Assembly (NCBI RefSeq): GCF_965279545.1
Contig: NZ_OZ257250.1
Location: forward strand, 3,968,001-4,032,000
Length of the DNA: 64,000 nt
Source: Methylibium sp965279545
Lineage (GTDB): Bacteria > Pseudomonadota > Gammaproteobacteria > Burkholderiales > Burkholderiaceae_C
Direction: 5' to 3'
In this document: positions 17,301 to 25,895 of the stretch, one piece after another
How positions within the stretch are numbered: position 1 is the first letter of the stretch
Layout of the letters: every line of letters begins with the position of its first letter
Notes under the pieces: model-generated
The model's input: only the letters and a program-made list of their open reading frames with translations
Told to the model about the DNA's origin: nothing
Database searches by the model: none
Translations under genes and position numbers: made by a program

Positions 17301-18110
17301 CTAGACTCCAACCTCTGCGGAGGTGATGGCCCAGCCTGTTCCGGCCAGAGCTCATATCCCGAGCATCTAGACTCCGACCGTGCAGGAGGAATACATCCTG
17401 CGCGTTCCGGCCAGAGCTCATATCCCGAGCATCTAGACTTCAGCGTGGAAGCAAGCCAAGTTCGGCGCCGTTCCGGCCAGAGCTCATATCCCGAGCATCT
17501 AGACTTGCGCGGTTCTCGGCTTTATTGAAGTTCTCGTTCCGGCCAGAGCTCATATCCCGAGCATCTAGACTGCAGAGGAACGAGCGGCTTTAGGAGCAGC
17601 GGTTCCGGCCAGAGCTCATATCCCGAGCATCTAGACTACCTCGTCTCCGGCCGAGCTGGCGACGGCCGTTCCGGCCAGAGCTCATATCCCGAGCATCTAG
17701 ACTCCCGCGGCGTGCGTCCAGATGGCCGACGTGGTTCCGGCCAGAGCTCATATCCCGAGCATCTAGACTACACGCGGCGGCGTCCAGTGGGTTCAGGAAG
17801 TTCCGGCCAGAGCTCATATCCCGAGCATCTAGACTCGCCGGCCTCGTCATGGGCCAATCCGGCCTGTTCCGGCCAGAGCTCATATCCCGAGCATCTAGAC
17901 TATACGCCGACCACGGCAACGGATATGAGCAGTTCCGGCCAGAGCTCATATCCCGAGCATCTAGACTCTCTCAGGGCTCGTTTGGTGGCAGCTGCGCGTT
18001 CCGGCCAGAGCTCATATCCCGAGCATCTAGACTATCGAGCGTGTCCTGCAGCTTAGGGTGCACGTTCCGGCCAGAGCTCATATCCCGAGCATCTAGACTC
18101 CGATCGTGAT

Positions 18111-18137
18111 AACCCCTTGATTCGTCAAGGGGTTTTT
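18111..18137 (+). terminator. Rho-independent terminator at the end of the CRISPR array
   Basis: AACCCCTTGA-TTCG-TCAAGGGGTT forms a 10-bp stem with a stable TTCG tetraloop followed by TTTTT. It starts 12 bp after the last repeat and stands between the array and the end of cas2. The T-run is on the plus-strand side only, which supports plus-strand transcription of the array. Confidence 0.9.
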
Positions 18138-18169
18138 CACTTCCGGGGTCGAAGAAAGCATGGCCGCGT

Positions 18170-18496
18170 TCAGAACAAGTCGAACTGGTCCGGCGTTTTG
18201 TTGGCCGGCTGCTTGGTTTTTCCGAGGAAGGTCACGATGCGCTCGTACTGTTTGTCGGTGAAGGTGAGTATGTTGACCTTGCCGCCTTCGGGCAAGGCCT
18301 CTTCCACTCGCTTGCTGTAGGTGTCGGCCTGCGACTGGCTGGTGCAGAAGCGCATGTACACGGAGAACTGCGCCATCTCGAAGCCCTGGTCGAGCAGGGT
18401 CTTGCGGAAATCGGTCGCGGCCTTGCGCTCGGCCTTTTCGACCACCGGCAGGTCGAACATCACGACCATCCACATCAAGCGGTAGCCGCTGAGCAT
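18170..18496 (-). CDS. cas2: CRISPR-associated endoribonuclease Cas2
   Basis: 108 residues from the ATG at 18496, ten bases after the cas1 stop; an in-frame start at 18535 would overlap cas1 by 29 bases. The first beta strand WMVVMFDLPV carries the conserved Asp of the Cas2 ferredoxin-like fold, and FEMAQFSVYMRFC is the second conserved strand. Cas2 forms the central dimer of the Cas1-Cas2 integrase that inserts new spacers. The C-terminus (TPDQFDLF) resembles type II Cas2 proteins. It is the last gene of the cas9-cas1-cas2 operon and is convergent with the array. Confidence 0.95.
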   Translation of the reverse strand: MLSGYRLMWMVVMFDLPVVEKAERKAATDFRKTLLDQGFEMAQFSVYMRFCTSQSQADTYSKRVEEALPEGGKVNILTFTDKQYERIVTFLGKTKQPANKTPDQFDLF

Positions 18497-18506
18497 CGCG
18501 GCGCTT

Positions 18507-19433
18507 TCATTCGTCGAGGCTGGCCGCCAGCGCAAGCGGCAGGCCAGGCAGCGGTAGGTCGAGTTTCTCGCGCTCGCCGAGGTAGACCTGCGCCAGCGAT
18601 GTTGCTAGGCGCTGCGCGCACACCATCACCGGTGTAGCGCCCACAGCGGTTTCCATGTCGTCGTAGAGCGTGCGCACCAGCGCGCGCTTGGTTTCGGGCC
18701 GAACCTCACGCTCGCCGTTGCGCGCCAGCAGCCAGACCTTGAGGTCAATCACCGGACGGAAGGGTTCCATCAGATCGTCGACCAGGCGCATCGCATTGCC
18801 TTCGTTGCTGTGGTGCAGTCCCAGCGTTGGGTGCAGGCCCGCGGCAACGATTGCGCGTGCGGTGCAGGCGCGCAGCACGGTGTAGCCGTAGTTAAGTAGG
18901 CCGTTGATGCTGCCGGCATCCTGATCGCGTCGAAATCCATCGCCGAACAGCAGGGTCCAGTAGCGGCGCGCGCCCTGGGCCTCGATGTTGTCGGGGTCGC
19001 CGGAACGGACCTTGGACACCAAAGCGGTCAGCGGCGGTGTCGGCGCACCGGCCGCCTCCAGAGCCGCGGCCTGCTGCTGCAGCTTGGCGCGAACGACCTC
19101 GGCCCACAGGCGCTTGTGCGTCGGTTTGCTGGCGGCGATCTGCGCGTCGTAGCGCTTGGCCTGCTGGTAATTGCCGTCGACCGGCAGCAGCATGCCGACG
19201 GCATTGTGGTTCGCGGCGCACAGTACGAAAGGCGCGCCGCGCTCGGCCAGCGCCACCAGCAGGTTGTTGGTGTAGCTCAGGCCATGCGCATTGGCGATCA
19301 CGGCGGCGATGTCGTCGAGCGGTACCTGGCCCAACTCCTTGCGTTCGCCCTCGGTGTCCTGCACGACCATGAAGCCGCGCGACAGCGACAAGTGCCTGCG
19401 GTCATCGGCCACTTCGACGATGCGGCCGATCAT
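18507..19433 (-). CDS. cas1: CRISPR-associated integrase Cas1 (type II)
   Basis: 308 residues. The metal-binding residues of the Cas1 integrase are in place: Glu151 in DNIEAQGARRYW, His208 in LGLHHSNEGNA, and Glu223 in VDDLMEPFRP. The N-terminal beta domain (MIGRIVEVADDRRHLSL) is typical of type II Cas1. With Cas2 it integrates spacers at the array. It starts eight bases after the cas9 stop, so translation is probably coupled. No csn2 or cas4 accompanies it, which makes the system subtype II-C. Confidence 0.97.
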   Translation of the reverse strand: MIGRIVEVADDRRHLSLSRGFMVVQDTEGERKELGQVPLDDIAAVIANAHGLSYTNNLLVALAERGAPFVLCAANHNAVGMLLPVDGNYQQAKRYDAQIAASKPTHKRLWAEVVRAKLQQQAAALEAAGAPTPPLTALVSKVRSGDPDNIEAQGARRYWTLLFGDGFRRDQDAGSINGLLNYGYTVLRACTARAIVAAGLHPTLGLHHSNEGNAMRLVDDLMEPFRPVIDLKVWLLARNGEREVRPETKRALVRTLYDDMETAVGATPVMVCAQRLATSLAQVYLGEREKLDLPLPGLPLALAASLDE

Positions 19434-19441
19434 GATGAGTC

Positions 19442-22400
19442 TCAGGGCTTGAAGCTGGGGTCGCGGAGGTCGCCGATCTCGGAAACGGTGACACGTCGTG
19501 CCTTCGCACTCTGCAATGAGCCGGCGTACTTGGAGACGTACTTGAAGCCGCTGGACTTGTCCCGATTCCTCGCGTCAACGTTCGCTTCGTTGTGGTCGGC
19601 CATGAAGACCTGTCCGTTGGCGCTCAGCGTGGCAACGCGCATGGTTCGAATGCCCCCGTCAATCGTCAGTCTGACAAGATCATCGAGCATCAGGCGCATC
19701 ACCAGTGGCCGGCCATTCTGGGCGAGTGTCGAATGCCGAAGCCTTTGCAAGTCATGCTCCCGGACGATGCGATGCGCCTCGAAAGTCGAGATCACGGTGC
19801 TTTCCCACTTCCCCTTCTCATTGCGCCAGATCTCGATGCAGTAGTTGCTGTCGCCCTTGTAGCCCTTGTAATGCAGCGGAGCGCCGTCGTCGCCGCGGCC
19901 GTGCCGGTCCGCCGCCCGTTCCGACCGCATGCCGATGACGGAGAGCTTCTCGACCACTCGCACGCGCCGCGGGCCGCCCTCGGCCGTGAGGCTCTCGATC
20001 CGCGCGCCGAACTCCTTGCCGCTCAATCCGGCCGTCTGTTCCAGCAGCCACTGCCGGCCTTGCTCGTCGGCGAAGTCCTTCTTGGTGATCTCGTCAGCGC
20101 TCTTGAAACTGTCGACCATGACGCGATGCACGACCTCACCGTCGCCACGGAAGCCATACGCAGTGTCGTTGTGCAGCGCGCCCTCGTGGCCGTGGTCTGG
20201 CTTGTGGCTGACGATGACGCCGCGAACGGCCCGCGCGACATGCTCGCGGTAGCTCGGCCAGGGGTCGGGCATGTCGGCAACGAGTCGGTGGAGTTGCATC
20301 TCGCGCGCGTCTGCACTGGCCTTTGCGAAGCGCTGCAACATGCCCTGGTCGGTCACGCCGATCACCGCGGCGTCGATGGCGTGGTGACGATGATCGTCGC
20401 GGTTCTTCTCGCCGGTGGGGGACAGCAGCTTGCTCAGGCCGAACAGCCCGCGCAGCATCGCGGTCATCCGGCCCGGGATCACGCGGACCCGGTTGGGCGG
20501 GCAGATCAGCGACAGATACTCCTTGGCGATTCGCGACAGGTAGGCGGTGTCGGTCAAGGCGCGCGCGAGGAAGTCCTGGTCGTCGCGCAGCCAGCGCTGG
20601 TAGCCGTCGGGTGCGAAGCGCTTGGCCTTGTCCTTCGACATCCATGCCGCACGCTGCAGGATCGCGCTGTAGTCGTAGCCCGTTGGCGAACTGCCGAAGG
20701 CATCGTGCGGCGTGCGGTTGCCTTTGTCGCGGTTGGCCCGGCGCAGGGCCACCGTCTTGTTGTTGAGGCTGTCGTCCAGCGTCATCGAGAACGGCAGGAT
20801 GTGTTCGATCTCCACTTCCCCGGAGAACAGCATCGCCATGCCGATGTGCTCGCCTGTGTAGGGGCAGCAGCGGTTGGCGGCGTCCTGCGGATTCAGTTCG
20901 ACCCACAGGCGCATGCGCTGTAGGTCGTCACGCGTAGGCTCGCGCCCTGACAGGCCGGGTAGCGTGCGGATCGTCTCGCGGAAGTGTTCGTTCTGCTTCT
21001 GCCGCTCGGCTTGGCGCTCATTCTCCAGCTTGCGTTGCTTCTCGCCCTGCTTGAGTTCACGCGCTACCTCGACAATCACCTCGGACGGGTGTCCGTAGCG
21101 TTTGATCAAGGTGTTGACTACCTTGCGCAACTCGTTCAGCCCGATGTGGACAGTGGGGTTGGCAATGCGACCAAAGCGCTTCTCTGGCAAATCCTCGGCG
21201 GTGGCGCGGGGATCGGCGAAACCGACGTGGCGCTGTAGCGCCTCGCCGTAGTAAGGCAGGGCGTCCAGCACTTCGCCGGTCTGTTCGGCGCGAGACAGGG
21301 CGCTGTGGCTGTCGAAGCCGGCGCGTTTGACGGCCTCTGCATAGGTGATTACTTCACGCTGAAGTTCCGGCAGCACCCGTTCGAGCGCTGCACGGCTTAG
21401 GTTGCCATAGCCTTCCGGAAGATTGATGCTGGCGATGCGCTCGGCTGCGGCTTCGTCCATCTCGACGCCTTCGACCAGCCAAGTTACGAGTGCGCTTTCA
21501 CTGGCCTCATCGAGCAGGCGACTCACGATCTCGTCTTGCAGTTCCGGACGTAACTGCCGCCAGCGATCTCCAAAGCAGTCTTCAGATGCAAGGTTCCTGG
21601 TCGTGGCATTTCCCGTGAGGCGGTCGCGTTTCACGTCCTCGAGATTGAACTTCGTGCTGCCAGGCAGCTTCAGTGCCCTCCGCATCTTGGTGAAAGTCAC
21701 ATCGCCGCTCTCCAGCAGAGCTGCCAGCGTGTCGCGCTGGTCCAGCGTCAAGACCTGTTCCTGCAACTGGGGCGTCAGCAGGCGCAAGTTGTTCAACTCC
21801 TGGTATATCCGAAAGCGCTGCGTGCTCGGCAGTGCCAGTGGGGCTCGTTCCTCGGTCGGGATCAAGGTGCAGCGCCCCGGGCGCACCGGTCGCAGTGGGC
21901 GCTGGTGCAGCAGGATGTCGCGGAGTTCGTCGCGTTTACCGCTCGTGAAGAACTCGGGCTGGAATTGAGCTTGCGCGGCCCAGAGGCGATCAAATTCCTC
22001 TGCGACCATCGCACGATCGATGTAGAGGTCATAAGCTCGATCCTTGACGGTCTTGCCGCGCAGCCGAGCTCGCACACTTTCGCGCCGACCATGACGGTCG
22101 GCGAGCCACTCGCCGACCGTACGCGCGTCCTTGGTCGACAACTCGTCTCGCAGCTTGCGTATGGCCGACTTGAGCAAGCCGCTCTCGTTGTCCTTCTTGT
22201 CGGTCTTGCGATTGCTCAGGAAACCGCGGCGCTGGTTCAGATGAAAGAGTGCGCGGCCGAACTGCGCCGGTGTCAAAGGCTTGTCGAGCCCTTCTCGACG
22301 CAAGGCATAGGGGTTCAGGGATTCGAACGCCTTGCGCTCCTTGATGTCCTGCGGCCAGAAGCCGAGGCGGACGAGCGCGTTCTGCAACCGGGCCTTGCGC

Positions 22401-22618
22401 TTGAGCAGTCGATCACGGCGTCTTCGCATTTGGCGAGCCAGCCGCCGGGTGACTGCAAGGGAGCTACCGTCTTTCGGACTGCGCCCATCCGAGAAGATTC
22501 TGGAGCCCATGCGGATGACCGCACAAGGGCTCGACTCTTTGTCCAATCGGATCAGGCACCACCCGATCGACGTCGTACCAATATCAAGTGCAAGCCGATA
22601 GCGCATGCGCCGCAGCAT
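19442..22618 (-). CDS. cas9: Cas9 endonuclease, compact type II-C
   Basis: 1058 residues, in the size range of II-C Cas9. Order: RuvC-I with Asp12 in LALDIGTTSIGW; arginine-rich bridge helix at 57-80 (ARQMRRRRDRLLKRK); recognition lobe; RuvC-II with Glu517 (VIVEVAREL); HNH with His606 and Asn629 (EIEHILPFSMTLDDS); RuvC-III with His746 and Asp749 (HHAIDAAVIGV); PAM-interacting C-terminus. All catalytic residues are present. Glu rather than Asp precedes the HNH His, as in many other II-C proteins. The start at 22618 has GGGAGA five bases upstream. It is the first cas gene, divergent from the tracrRNA, and guided by tracrRNA:crRNA to cut double-stranded DNA. The array's IS does not touch it. Confidence 0.98.
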   Translation of the reverse strand: MLRRMRYRLALDIGTTSIGWCLIRLDKESSPCAVIRMGSRIFSDGRSPKDGSSLAVTRRLARQMRRRRDRLLKRKARLQNALVRLGFWPQDIKERKAFESLNPYALRREGLDKPLTPAQFGRALFHLNQRRGFLSNRKTDKKDNESGLLKSAIRKLRDELSTKDARTVGEWLADRHGRRESVRARLRGKTVKDRAYDLYIDRAMVAEEFDRLWAAQAQFQPEFFTSGKRDELRDILLHQRPLRPVRPGRCTLIPTEERAPLALPSTQRFRIYQELNNLRLLTPQLQEQVLTLDQRDTLAALLESGDVTFTKMRRALKLPGSTKFNLEDVKRDRLTGNATTRNLASEDCFGDRWRQLRPELQDEIVSRLLDEASESALVTWLVEGVEMDEAAAERIASINLPEGYGNLSRAALERVLPELQREVITYAEAVKRAGFDSHSALSRAEQTGEVLDALPYYGEALQRHVGFADPRATAEDLPEKRFGRIANPTVHIGLNELRKVVNTLIKRYGHPSEVIVEVARELKQGEKQRKLENERQAERQKQNEHFRETIRTLPGLSGREPTRDDLQRMRLWVELNPQDAANRCCPYTGEHIGMAMLFSGEVEIEHILPFSMTLDDSLNNKTVALRRANRDKGNRTPHDAFGSSPTGYDYSAILQRAAWMSKDKAKRFAPDGYQRWLRDDQDFLARALTDTAYLSRIAKEYLSLICPPNRVRVIPGRMTAMLRGLFGLSKLLSPTGEKNRDDHRHHAIDAAVIGVTDQGMLQRFAKASADAREMQLHRLVADMPDPWPSYREHVARAVRGVIVSHKPDHGHEGALHNDTAYGFRGDGEVVHRVMVDSFKSADEITKKDFADEQGRQWLLEQTAGLSGKEFGARIESLTAEGGPRRVRVVEKLSVIGMRSERAADRHGRGDDGAPLHYKGYKGDSNYCIEIWRNEKGKWESTVISTFEAHRIVREHDLQRLRHSTLAQNGRPLVMRLMLDDLVRLTIDGGIRTMRVATLSANGQVFMADHNEANVDARNRDKSSGFKYVSKYAGSLQSAKARRVTVSEIGDLRDPSFKP

Positions 22619-22634
22619 GTTTTCTCCCTGTGTA

Positions 22635-22663
22635 TTGACATCTTGTTGGCGAGAGAATAACGT
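22635..22663 (+). promoter_or_regulatory. Sigma70-type promoter of the tracrRNA
   Basis: A perfect -35 hexamer TTGACA (22635-22640) and TAACGT as -10 (22658-22663) are separated by exactly 17 bp. The predicted start is near 22670, immediately before the anti-repeat GATGCTCGGG. The left tracrRNA copy has no counterpart. The same 50-bp gap must also carry the opposing cas9 promoter, which I could not pick out. Confidence 0.8.
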
Positions 22664-22669
22664 GATTGT

Positions 22670-22776
22670 CGTTCGATGCTCGGGATATGAGCTCTGTCCG
22701 CTAACAAGCTGATGCTGCGAAAGCAGATAGATGCACCAAATGGAAAGGCCGCTATATGCGGCCTTTCGTCTTTTTG
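22670..22776 (+). ncRNA. tracrRNA of the type II-C system
   Basis: About 106 nt. The 5' part GATGCTCGGGATATGAGCTC is complementary to the 3' half of the CRISPR repeat, and pairing continues imperfectly through TGTCCGC toward the repeat's 5' end. Next comes a nexus-like region, a small GCTGCGAAAGCAG hairpin, and a 3' terminator hairpin with T-run. A strong promoter lies upstream and cas9 is divergent. This RNA should pair with pre-crRNA for RNase III processing and Cas9 loading. It points toward yceI, convergent with it. Confidence 0.93.
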
Positions 22777-22928
22777 GATTGGGAACTCAGTGCGTTGGGG
22801 GGCCATCATCGGTCCGCACGCCCTCGACCTGCACCCGCAGCGTCACCTCGTCCCGCACGAAGGGCAGGCCGTAGTCGATGCCGAAGTCGCTGCGCTTGAA
22901 GCGGCCTTCGAAGTCGCCGCCGCAGACC
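22675..22928. repeat. Right arm of the 254-bp inverted repeat bracketing the CRISPR-Cas locus
   Basis: Reverse complement of 12433-12686. The inner 96 bp (22675-22770) is tracrRNA and identical in the two arms; the outer part is the 3' end of the intact yceI. About 9.99 kb separates the inner borders of the arms, so homologous recombination between them would invert the array together with the cas operon. Confidence 0.92.
22744..22775 (+). terminator. tracrRNA terminator hairpin
   Basis: AAAGGCCGC-(TATAT)-GCGGCCTTT followed by CGTCTTTTT. It forms the 3' end of the tracrRNA and lies just beyond the convergent yceI stop at 22787. In the left copy the hairpin is identical but the T-run is broken by a C. 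Confidence 0.88.
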
Positions 22929-23371
22929 TCGCGCTGCCACACCGGGTGGCGGTAGCAGGCGAAGCGCGTGGCGGTCAGCGTCAGTCCACGGCTCACGCCG
23001 CGCAGCGTGAATTCGCCGCGCAGCTCGCCGAGCCGGTCGCCATCGAAGCGCAGCTGGCGCGAGACGAACCAGGCGGTCGGGTGCTCGCCGGTCGACAGCA
23101 GCTCGGCCTGGCGCAGGTGGCTGTCGAACATCGCCGAGCCGGTGCTCACCGAGCCGGTCGGCACCGTCACGCCGACCTCGCCCTGCCCGGCGGTCCGGTC
23201 CAGGCTCACGCTGCCTTCGGCCGGGCCGAAGCGCCCGCGGATCGTCGACGTGCCGAAGTGCGACAGCTCGAACTGCACCCAGCTGTGCGCCGGGTCGAGC
23301 GTGTAGCGCACGGGTTCGGCCTGCGCCACGGCGCTCAGCCCCAGCAGCAGTGAAATGGACAGAACGCGCAT
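22787..23371 (-). CDS. YceI-family periplasmic lipid-binding-like protein (first of three)
   Basis: 194 residues with a Sec signal peptide (MRVLSISLLLGLSAVAQA). The mature part is a YceI lipocalin-like beta barrel: YTLDPAHSWVQFELSHFGTS near the start, FDSHLRQAELL in the middle, and REVCGGDFEGRFKRSDFGID near the end. YceI proteins bind polyisoprenoid or other long hydrophobic ligands in the periplasm; roles in quinone handling and stress have been proposed. It is convergent with the tracrRNA and divergent from the hybrid kinase, whose frame may overlap its start. Its 3' end is the template for the fragment at 12433-12574. Confidence 0.88.
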   Translation of the reverse strand: MRVLSISLLLGLSAVAQAEPVRYTLDPAHSWVQFELSHFGTSTIRGRFGPAEGSVSLDRTAGQGEVGVTVPTGSVSTGSAMFDSHLRQAELLSTGEHPTAWFVSRQLRFDGDRLGELRGEFTLRGVSRGLTLTATRFACYRHPVWQREVCGGDFEGRFKRSDFGIDYGLPFVRDEVTLRVQVEGVRTDDGPPTH

Positions 23372-23453
23372 GCGCCGATTGTGCGCAACTGCGCAGGCGT
23401 TTCCACCCCGATCGCGTAAATTGCCGCCAGCCTTGCAACGCTTGCCCCGACCC

Positions 23454-25283
23454 GTGCCGCAACCCGTCCCCGCTGCCGCCTCACCCCAGTTCGCGGAACG
23501 CCTGCTGTCCGCGCAGGTGCAGCTGCTGTTCGAGCGCACGCGCGTTTCGGCCTGGACCAACCTGGCCGCCGCGCTGCTGGTCGTGGGCCTGCTGTGGAAG
23601 CAGGTGCCGGTCGATCTGCTGCTGGGCTGGCTGGCGCTGAAACTGGGTCTGACCGCGGTGCGGCTGTGGGTGCGCTGGCGCTACACCCACCGCGGCGGCT
23701 GGAGCGACACGCTGTGGCGCCGCTGGTTCAGCACGGTGATCATCGTCGACGGCCTGACCTGGGGGGTGGCCGTCGCCGGTTTCTCGCCGTCGGTCGACGC
23801 GGTGGTGGCGATCCTGTTGTTGTCCACGCTGATCGCCGTCGTGGCGATCGCCAGCATGGTGCTGCCGCTGTACCTGCCGGTCCACCTGGGCTTCAGCGCC
23901 TGCGCCTTGCTGCCGGTGGCGGCCCTGCAGTTGATGACCGGCGGGCTGCTGGGCACTTACGGCGGCCTGGGCTTGCTGCTGTTCCAGGTCTTCCTGCTGT
24001 TCGAGGGGCGCACGGTCGCGCGCCACACCCACGAGCTGCTGCGCCTGCGGCTGCGGCTCGAGCAGGAGGCCGTCGCGCTGGCCCAGGCCCAGGCGCAGGC
24101 CGAGCACCACAGCGCGGTCAAGAGCCAGTTCCTCGCGACCATGAGCCACGAGATGCGCACGCCGCTGCACGGCATCCTCGGTCTGACGCGCCAGCTGCGT
24201 GGTGCGGCCGTCGAGCCCGAGGCGCGCGAACGCAGCCTGGAGCTGATCGAGCGCTCCGGCGAGCACCTGCTCGGCTTGATCAGCGACGTGCTCGATTTCG
24301 CGCGCATCGAGGCCGGCCGGCTGCAGCTCGCCGACCTGCCGTTCGACATGGTGGCGGTGATCGAGGAGGTTGCGGCGCTGGCCGGCAGCGGCGCCGGCGA
24401 GAAGGGCCTGTCGGTCGAGGTCGAGACCGGTGGGCTCGGCGCCGCCGGCGGCTGGATGCGCGGCGATGCGGCGCGGGTGCGCCAGGTGCTGCACAACCTG
24501 CTCGGCAACGCCGTGAAGTTCACCGAGCGCGGCAGCGTGCGCGTGCTGGCGGCGCGCGATGCGGCGACGGGGTGCGTGCGCATCGAGGTCGAGGACAGCG
24601 GGCGCGGCATCCCGGCCGCCCAGATCGAAAGCATCTTCGACGCCTTCCACCAGGCCTACGGGGCCTTCGACCGCCGCTACGGCGGCACCGGTCTCGGGCT
24701 GGCCATCGCGCGCGAACTCGCCCGCGCGATGGGCGGTGACCTCACGGCGCGCAGCGAGCTCGACCACGGCTCGAGCTTCGTGTTCGAAGCGGCGCTGCCG
24801 CCGGCGCTGCCGGACACCCAGCCACCACCGAGCGACGCACCGCGGCCGGTGCAGCGCCTGCTCGGCCGCGTGCTGGTGGCCGAGGACAACCCGGTCAATG
24901 CGCTGGTGGTCGAGGCGATGCTGCGCGAGCTCGGCCTGGCGGTCGAACTGGTCGAGAACGGCGCCCAGGCGGTGCAGCACTGGGAGCGCTCGCCGCCCGA
25001 GCTGGTGCTGATGGACTGCCAGATGCCCGAGCTCGACGGCTTCGCCGCGACCCGGCACATCCGTGCGCGCGAAGCCCGGCAGCAACGGCTGCGCGTGCCC
25101 ATCATCGCGCTGACCGCCAACGCCTACGAGCGCGACCGCGAGCGCTGCCTCGCGGCCGGCATGGACGAGCACCTTGCCAAGCCCTTCCGTGCGCAGGAGC
25201 TGCACGCGCTGCTGCTGCGCTACCTGCCGGCGGCCGATGCGGGCGGGGGCCGCTTGCCGCCCCCGCCGGACATCATTGTTTGA
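23454..25283 (+). CDS. Hybrid sensor histidine kinase with receiver domain
   Basis: About 609 residues. The N-terminus has five or six membrane helices (residues roughly 20-190) with no obvious periplasmic sensor domain, then a coiled linker (RLRLEQEAVALAQAQAQAEH). The kinase core follows: H-box FLATMSHEMRTPLHGILG, N-box HNLLGNAVKFTERG, and G-boxes EDSGRGIP and YGGTGLGLAI. A C-terminal receiver has the phospho-acceptor Asp in LVLMDCQMPELDG and the conserved Lys in HLAKPF. There is no DNA-binding output, so it probably feeds a phosphorelay. The start is uncertain: GTG at 23454 avoids yceI, while an ATG at 23355 would overlap the divergent yceI by 17 bp. It ends 11 bp inside the convergent yceI. 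Confidence 0.9.
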   Translation: MPQPVPAAASPQFAERLLSAQVQLLFERTRVSAWTNLAAALLVVGLLWKQVPVDLLLGWLALKLGLTAVRLWVRWRYTHRGGWSDTLWRRWFSTVIIVDGLTWGVAVAGFSPSVDAVVAILLLSTLIAVVAIASMVLPLYLPVHLGFSACALLPVAALQLMTGGLLGTYGGLGLLLFQVFLLFEGRTVARHTHELLRLRLRLEQEAVALAQAQAQAEHHSAVKSQFLATMSHEMRTPLHGILGLTRQLRGAAVEPEARERSLELIERSGEHLLGLISDVLDFARIEAGRLQLADLPFDMVAVIEEVAALAGSGAGEKGLSVEVETGGLGAAGGWMRGDAARVRQVLHNLLGNAVKFTERGSVRVLAARDAATGCVRIEVEDSGRGIPAAQIESIFDAFHQAYGAFDRRYGGTGLGLAIARELARAMGGDLTARSELDHGSSFVFEAALPPALPDTQPPPSDAPRPVQRLLGRVLVAEDNPVNALVVEAMLRELGLAVELVENGAQAVQHWERSPPELVLMDCQMPELDGFAATRHIRAREARQQRLRVPIIALTANAYERDRERCLAAGMDEHLAKPFRAQELHALLLRYLPAADAGGGRLPPPPDIIV

Positions 25284-25842
25284 CGGCTTCGATCTGCACC
25301 ACCAGGTGCACGCTGTCCGGGATCCCCCCCGTCACGCCATAGCTCATGCCGTACTGGCTGCGCAGCAGGGTGGTCTCGAAGTCGCCGCCGCAGACCTCGC
25401 GCTTCAAGCGCGGGTTCTCGTAGCAGTTGAAGTTGCCGGCCTTCAGCGTGACCGGGTTGGTCTTGCCCAGCAGCGTCAGCGTGCCGCTCACTTCGGCCAC
25501 CTTGTCGCCGCTGAAGCTGAACTTGTCGGCCGAGAATTTGGCGGTCGGGAATTCGGCGGTGTTGAAGAAGTCCTTGCTGGACAGGTGGGTGTTGAAGGTC
25601 GCGGTGCCGGTGTTGATCGAGCCGGTGTCGATGGTGAGTTCGACCTTGCCGGTCTTGCCGGCACGGTCGAACTGCACCGTGCCTTCCTTCTTGTCGAAGC
25701 GTCCGCGCACGGTCGAGGTACCGAAGTGCACGACCTCGAAGGTCACGAAGGTGTGGCTGGGATCGATCGCATAGGTCGCACTCTGGGCCTGGGCCGTCGC
25801 GAGGCAGGCGAAGGCAGCGGCGGCAACGAGGAGTTTCTTCAT
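25273..25842 (-). CDS. YceI-family protein (second of three)
   Basis: 189 residues with signal peptide MKKLLVAAAAFACLATAQAQ. YceI signature segments are clear: YAIDPSHTFVTFEVVHFGTS, FNTHLSSKDFFNTAEFPTAKF and REVCGGDFETTLLRSQYGM. The C-terminal CGGDFE segment is shared with the first copy, so the two are paralogues from an old duplication. It is the last gene of a run cytochrome b561 - yceI - yceI, a common combination in which the cytochrome and YceI may act together in quinone redox chemistry. It overlaps the end of the convergent kinase gene by 11 bp. Confidence 0.9.
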   Translation of the reverse strand: MKKLLVAAAAFACLATAQAQSATYAIDPSHTFVTFEVVHFGTSTVRGRFDKKEGTVQFDRAGKTGKVELTIDTGSINTGTATFNTHLSSKDFFNTAEFPTAKFSADKFSFSGDKVAEVSGTLTLLGKTNPVTLKAGNFNCYENPRLKREVCGGDFETTLLRSQYGMSYGVTGGIPDSVHLVVQIEAVKQ

Positions 25843-25895
25843 CGGGGATCCTGAGAGGGTGAGGGTGGGAAGGGGTGGACGGAATCGGGCGGTGA

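Larger units (their letters stand above)
12657..18099 (+). CRISPR. Type II-C CRISPR array, 65 repeats / 64 spacers, interrupted by an IS630 element
   Basis: The repeat is 36 bp, beginning GTTCCGGCCAGAGCTC and ending CCCGAGCATCTAGACT. I counted one degenerate first repeat (12657-12692), seven intact repeats from 12723 to 13155, one repeat split by the IS (13186-13217 plus 14394-14399), and 56 repeats from 14430 to 18099. Spacers are 30 nt except five of 31 nt (starting 12957, 15456, 15919, 16250 and 16317). The crRNA sense is the plus strand, because the tracrRNA anti-repeat is complementary to that strand and the array ends in a plus-strand terminator. The array converges on cas2. Repeats other than the first look invariant by eye. 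The spacers' targets cannot be told from the window alone. Confidence 0.98.

Noticed and set aside
20782..20820. Glu in place of Asp before the HNH histidine of Cas9 as a sign of inactivation
   Set aside because: EIEHILP-type HNH motifs are common in active II-C Cas9 proteins; His606, Asn629 and the RuvC residues are intact.
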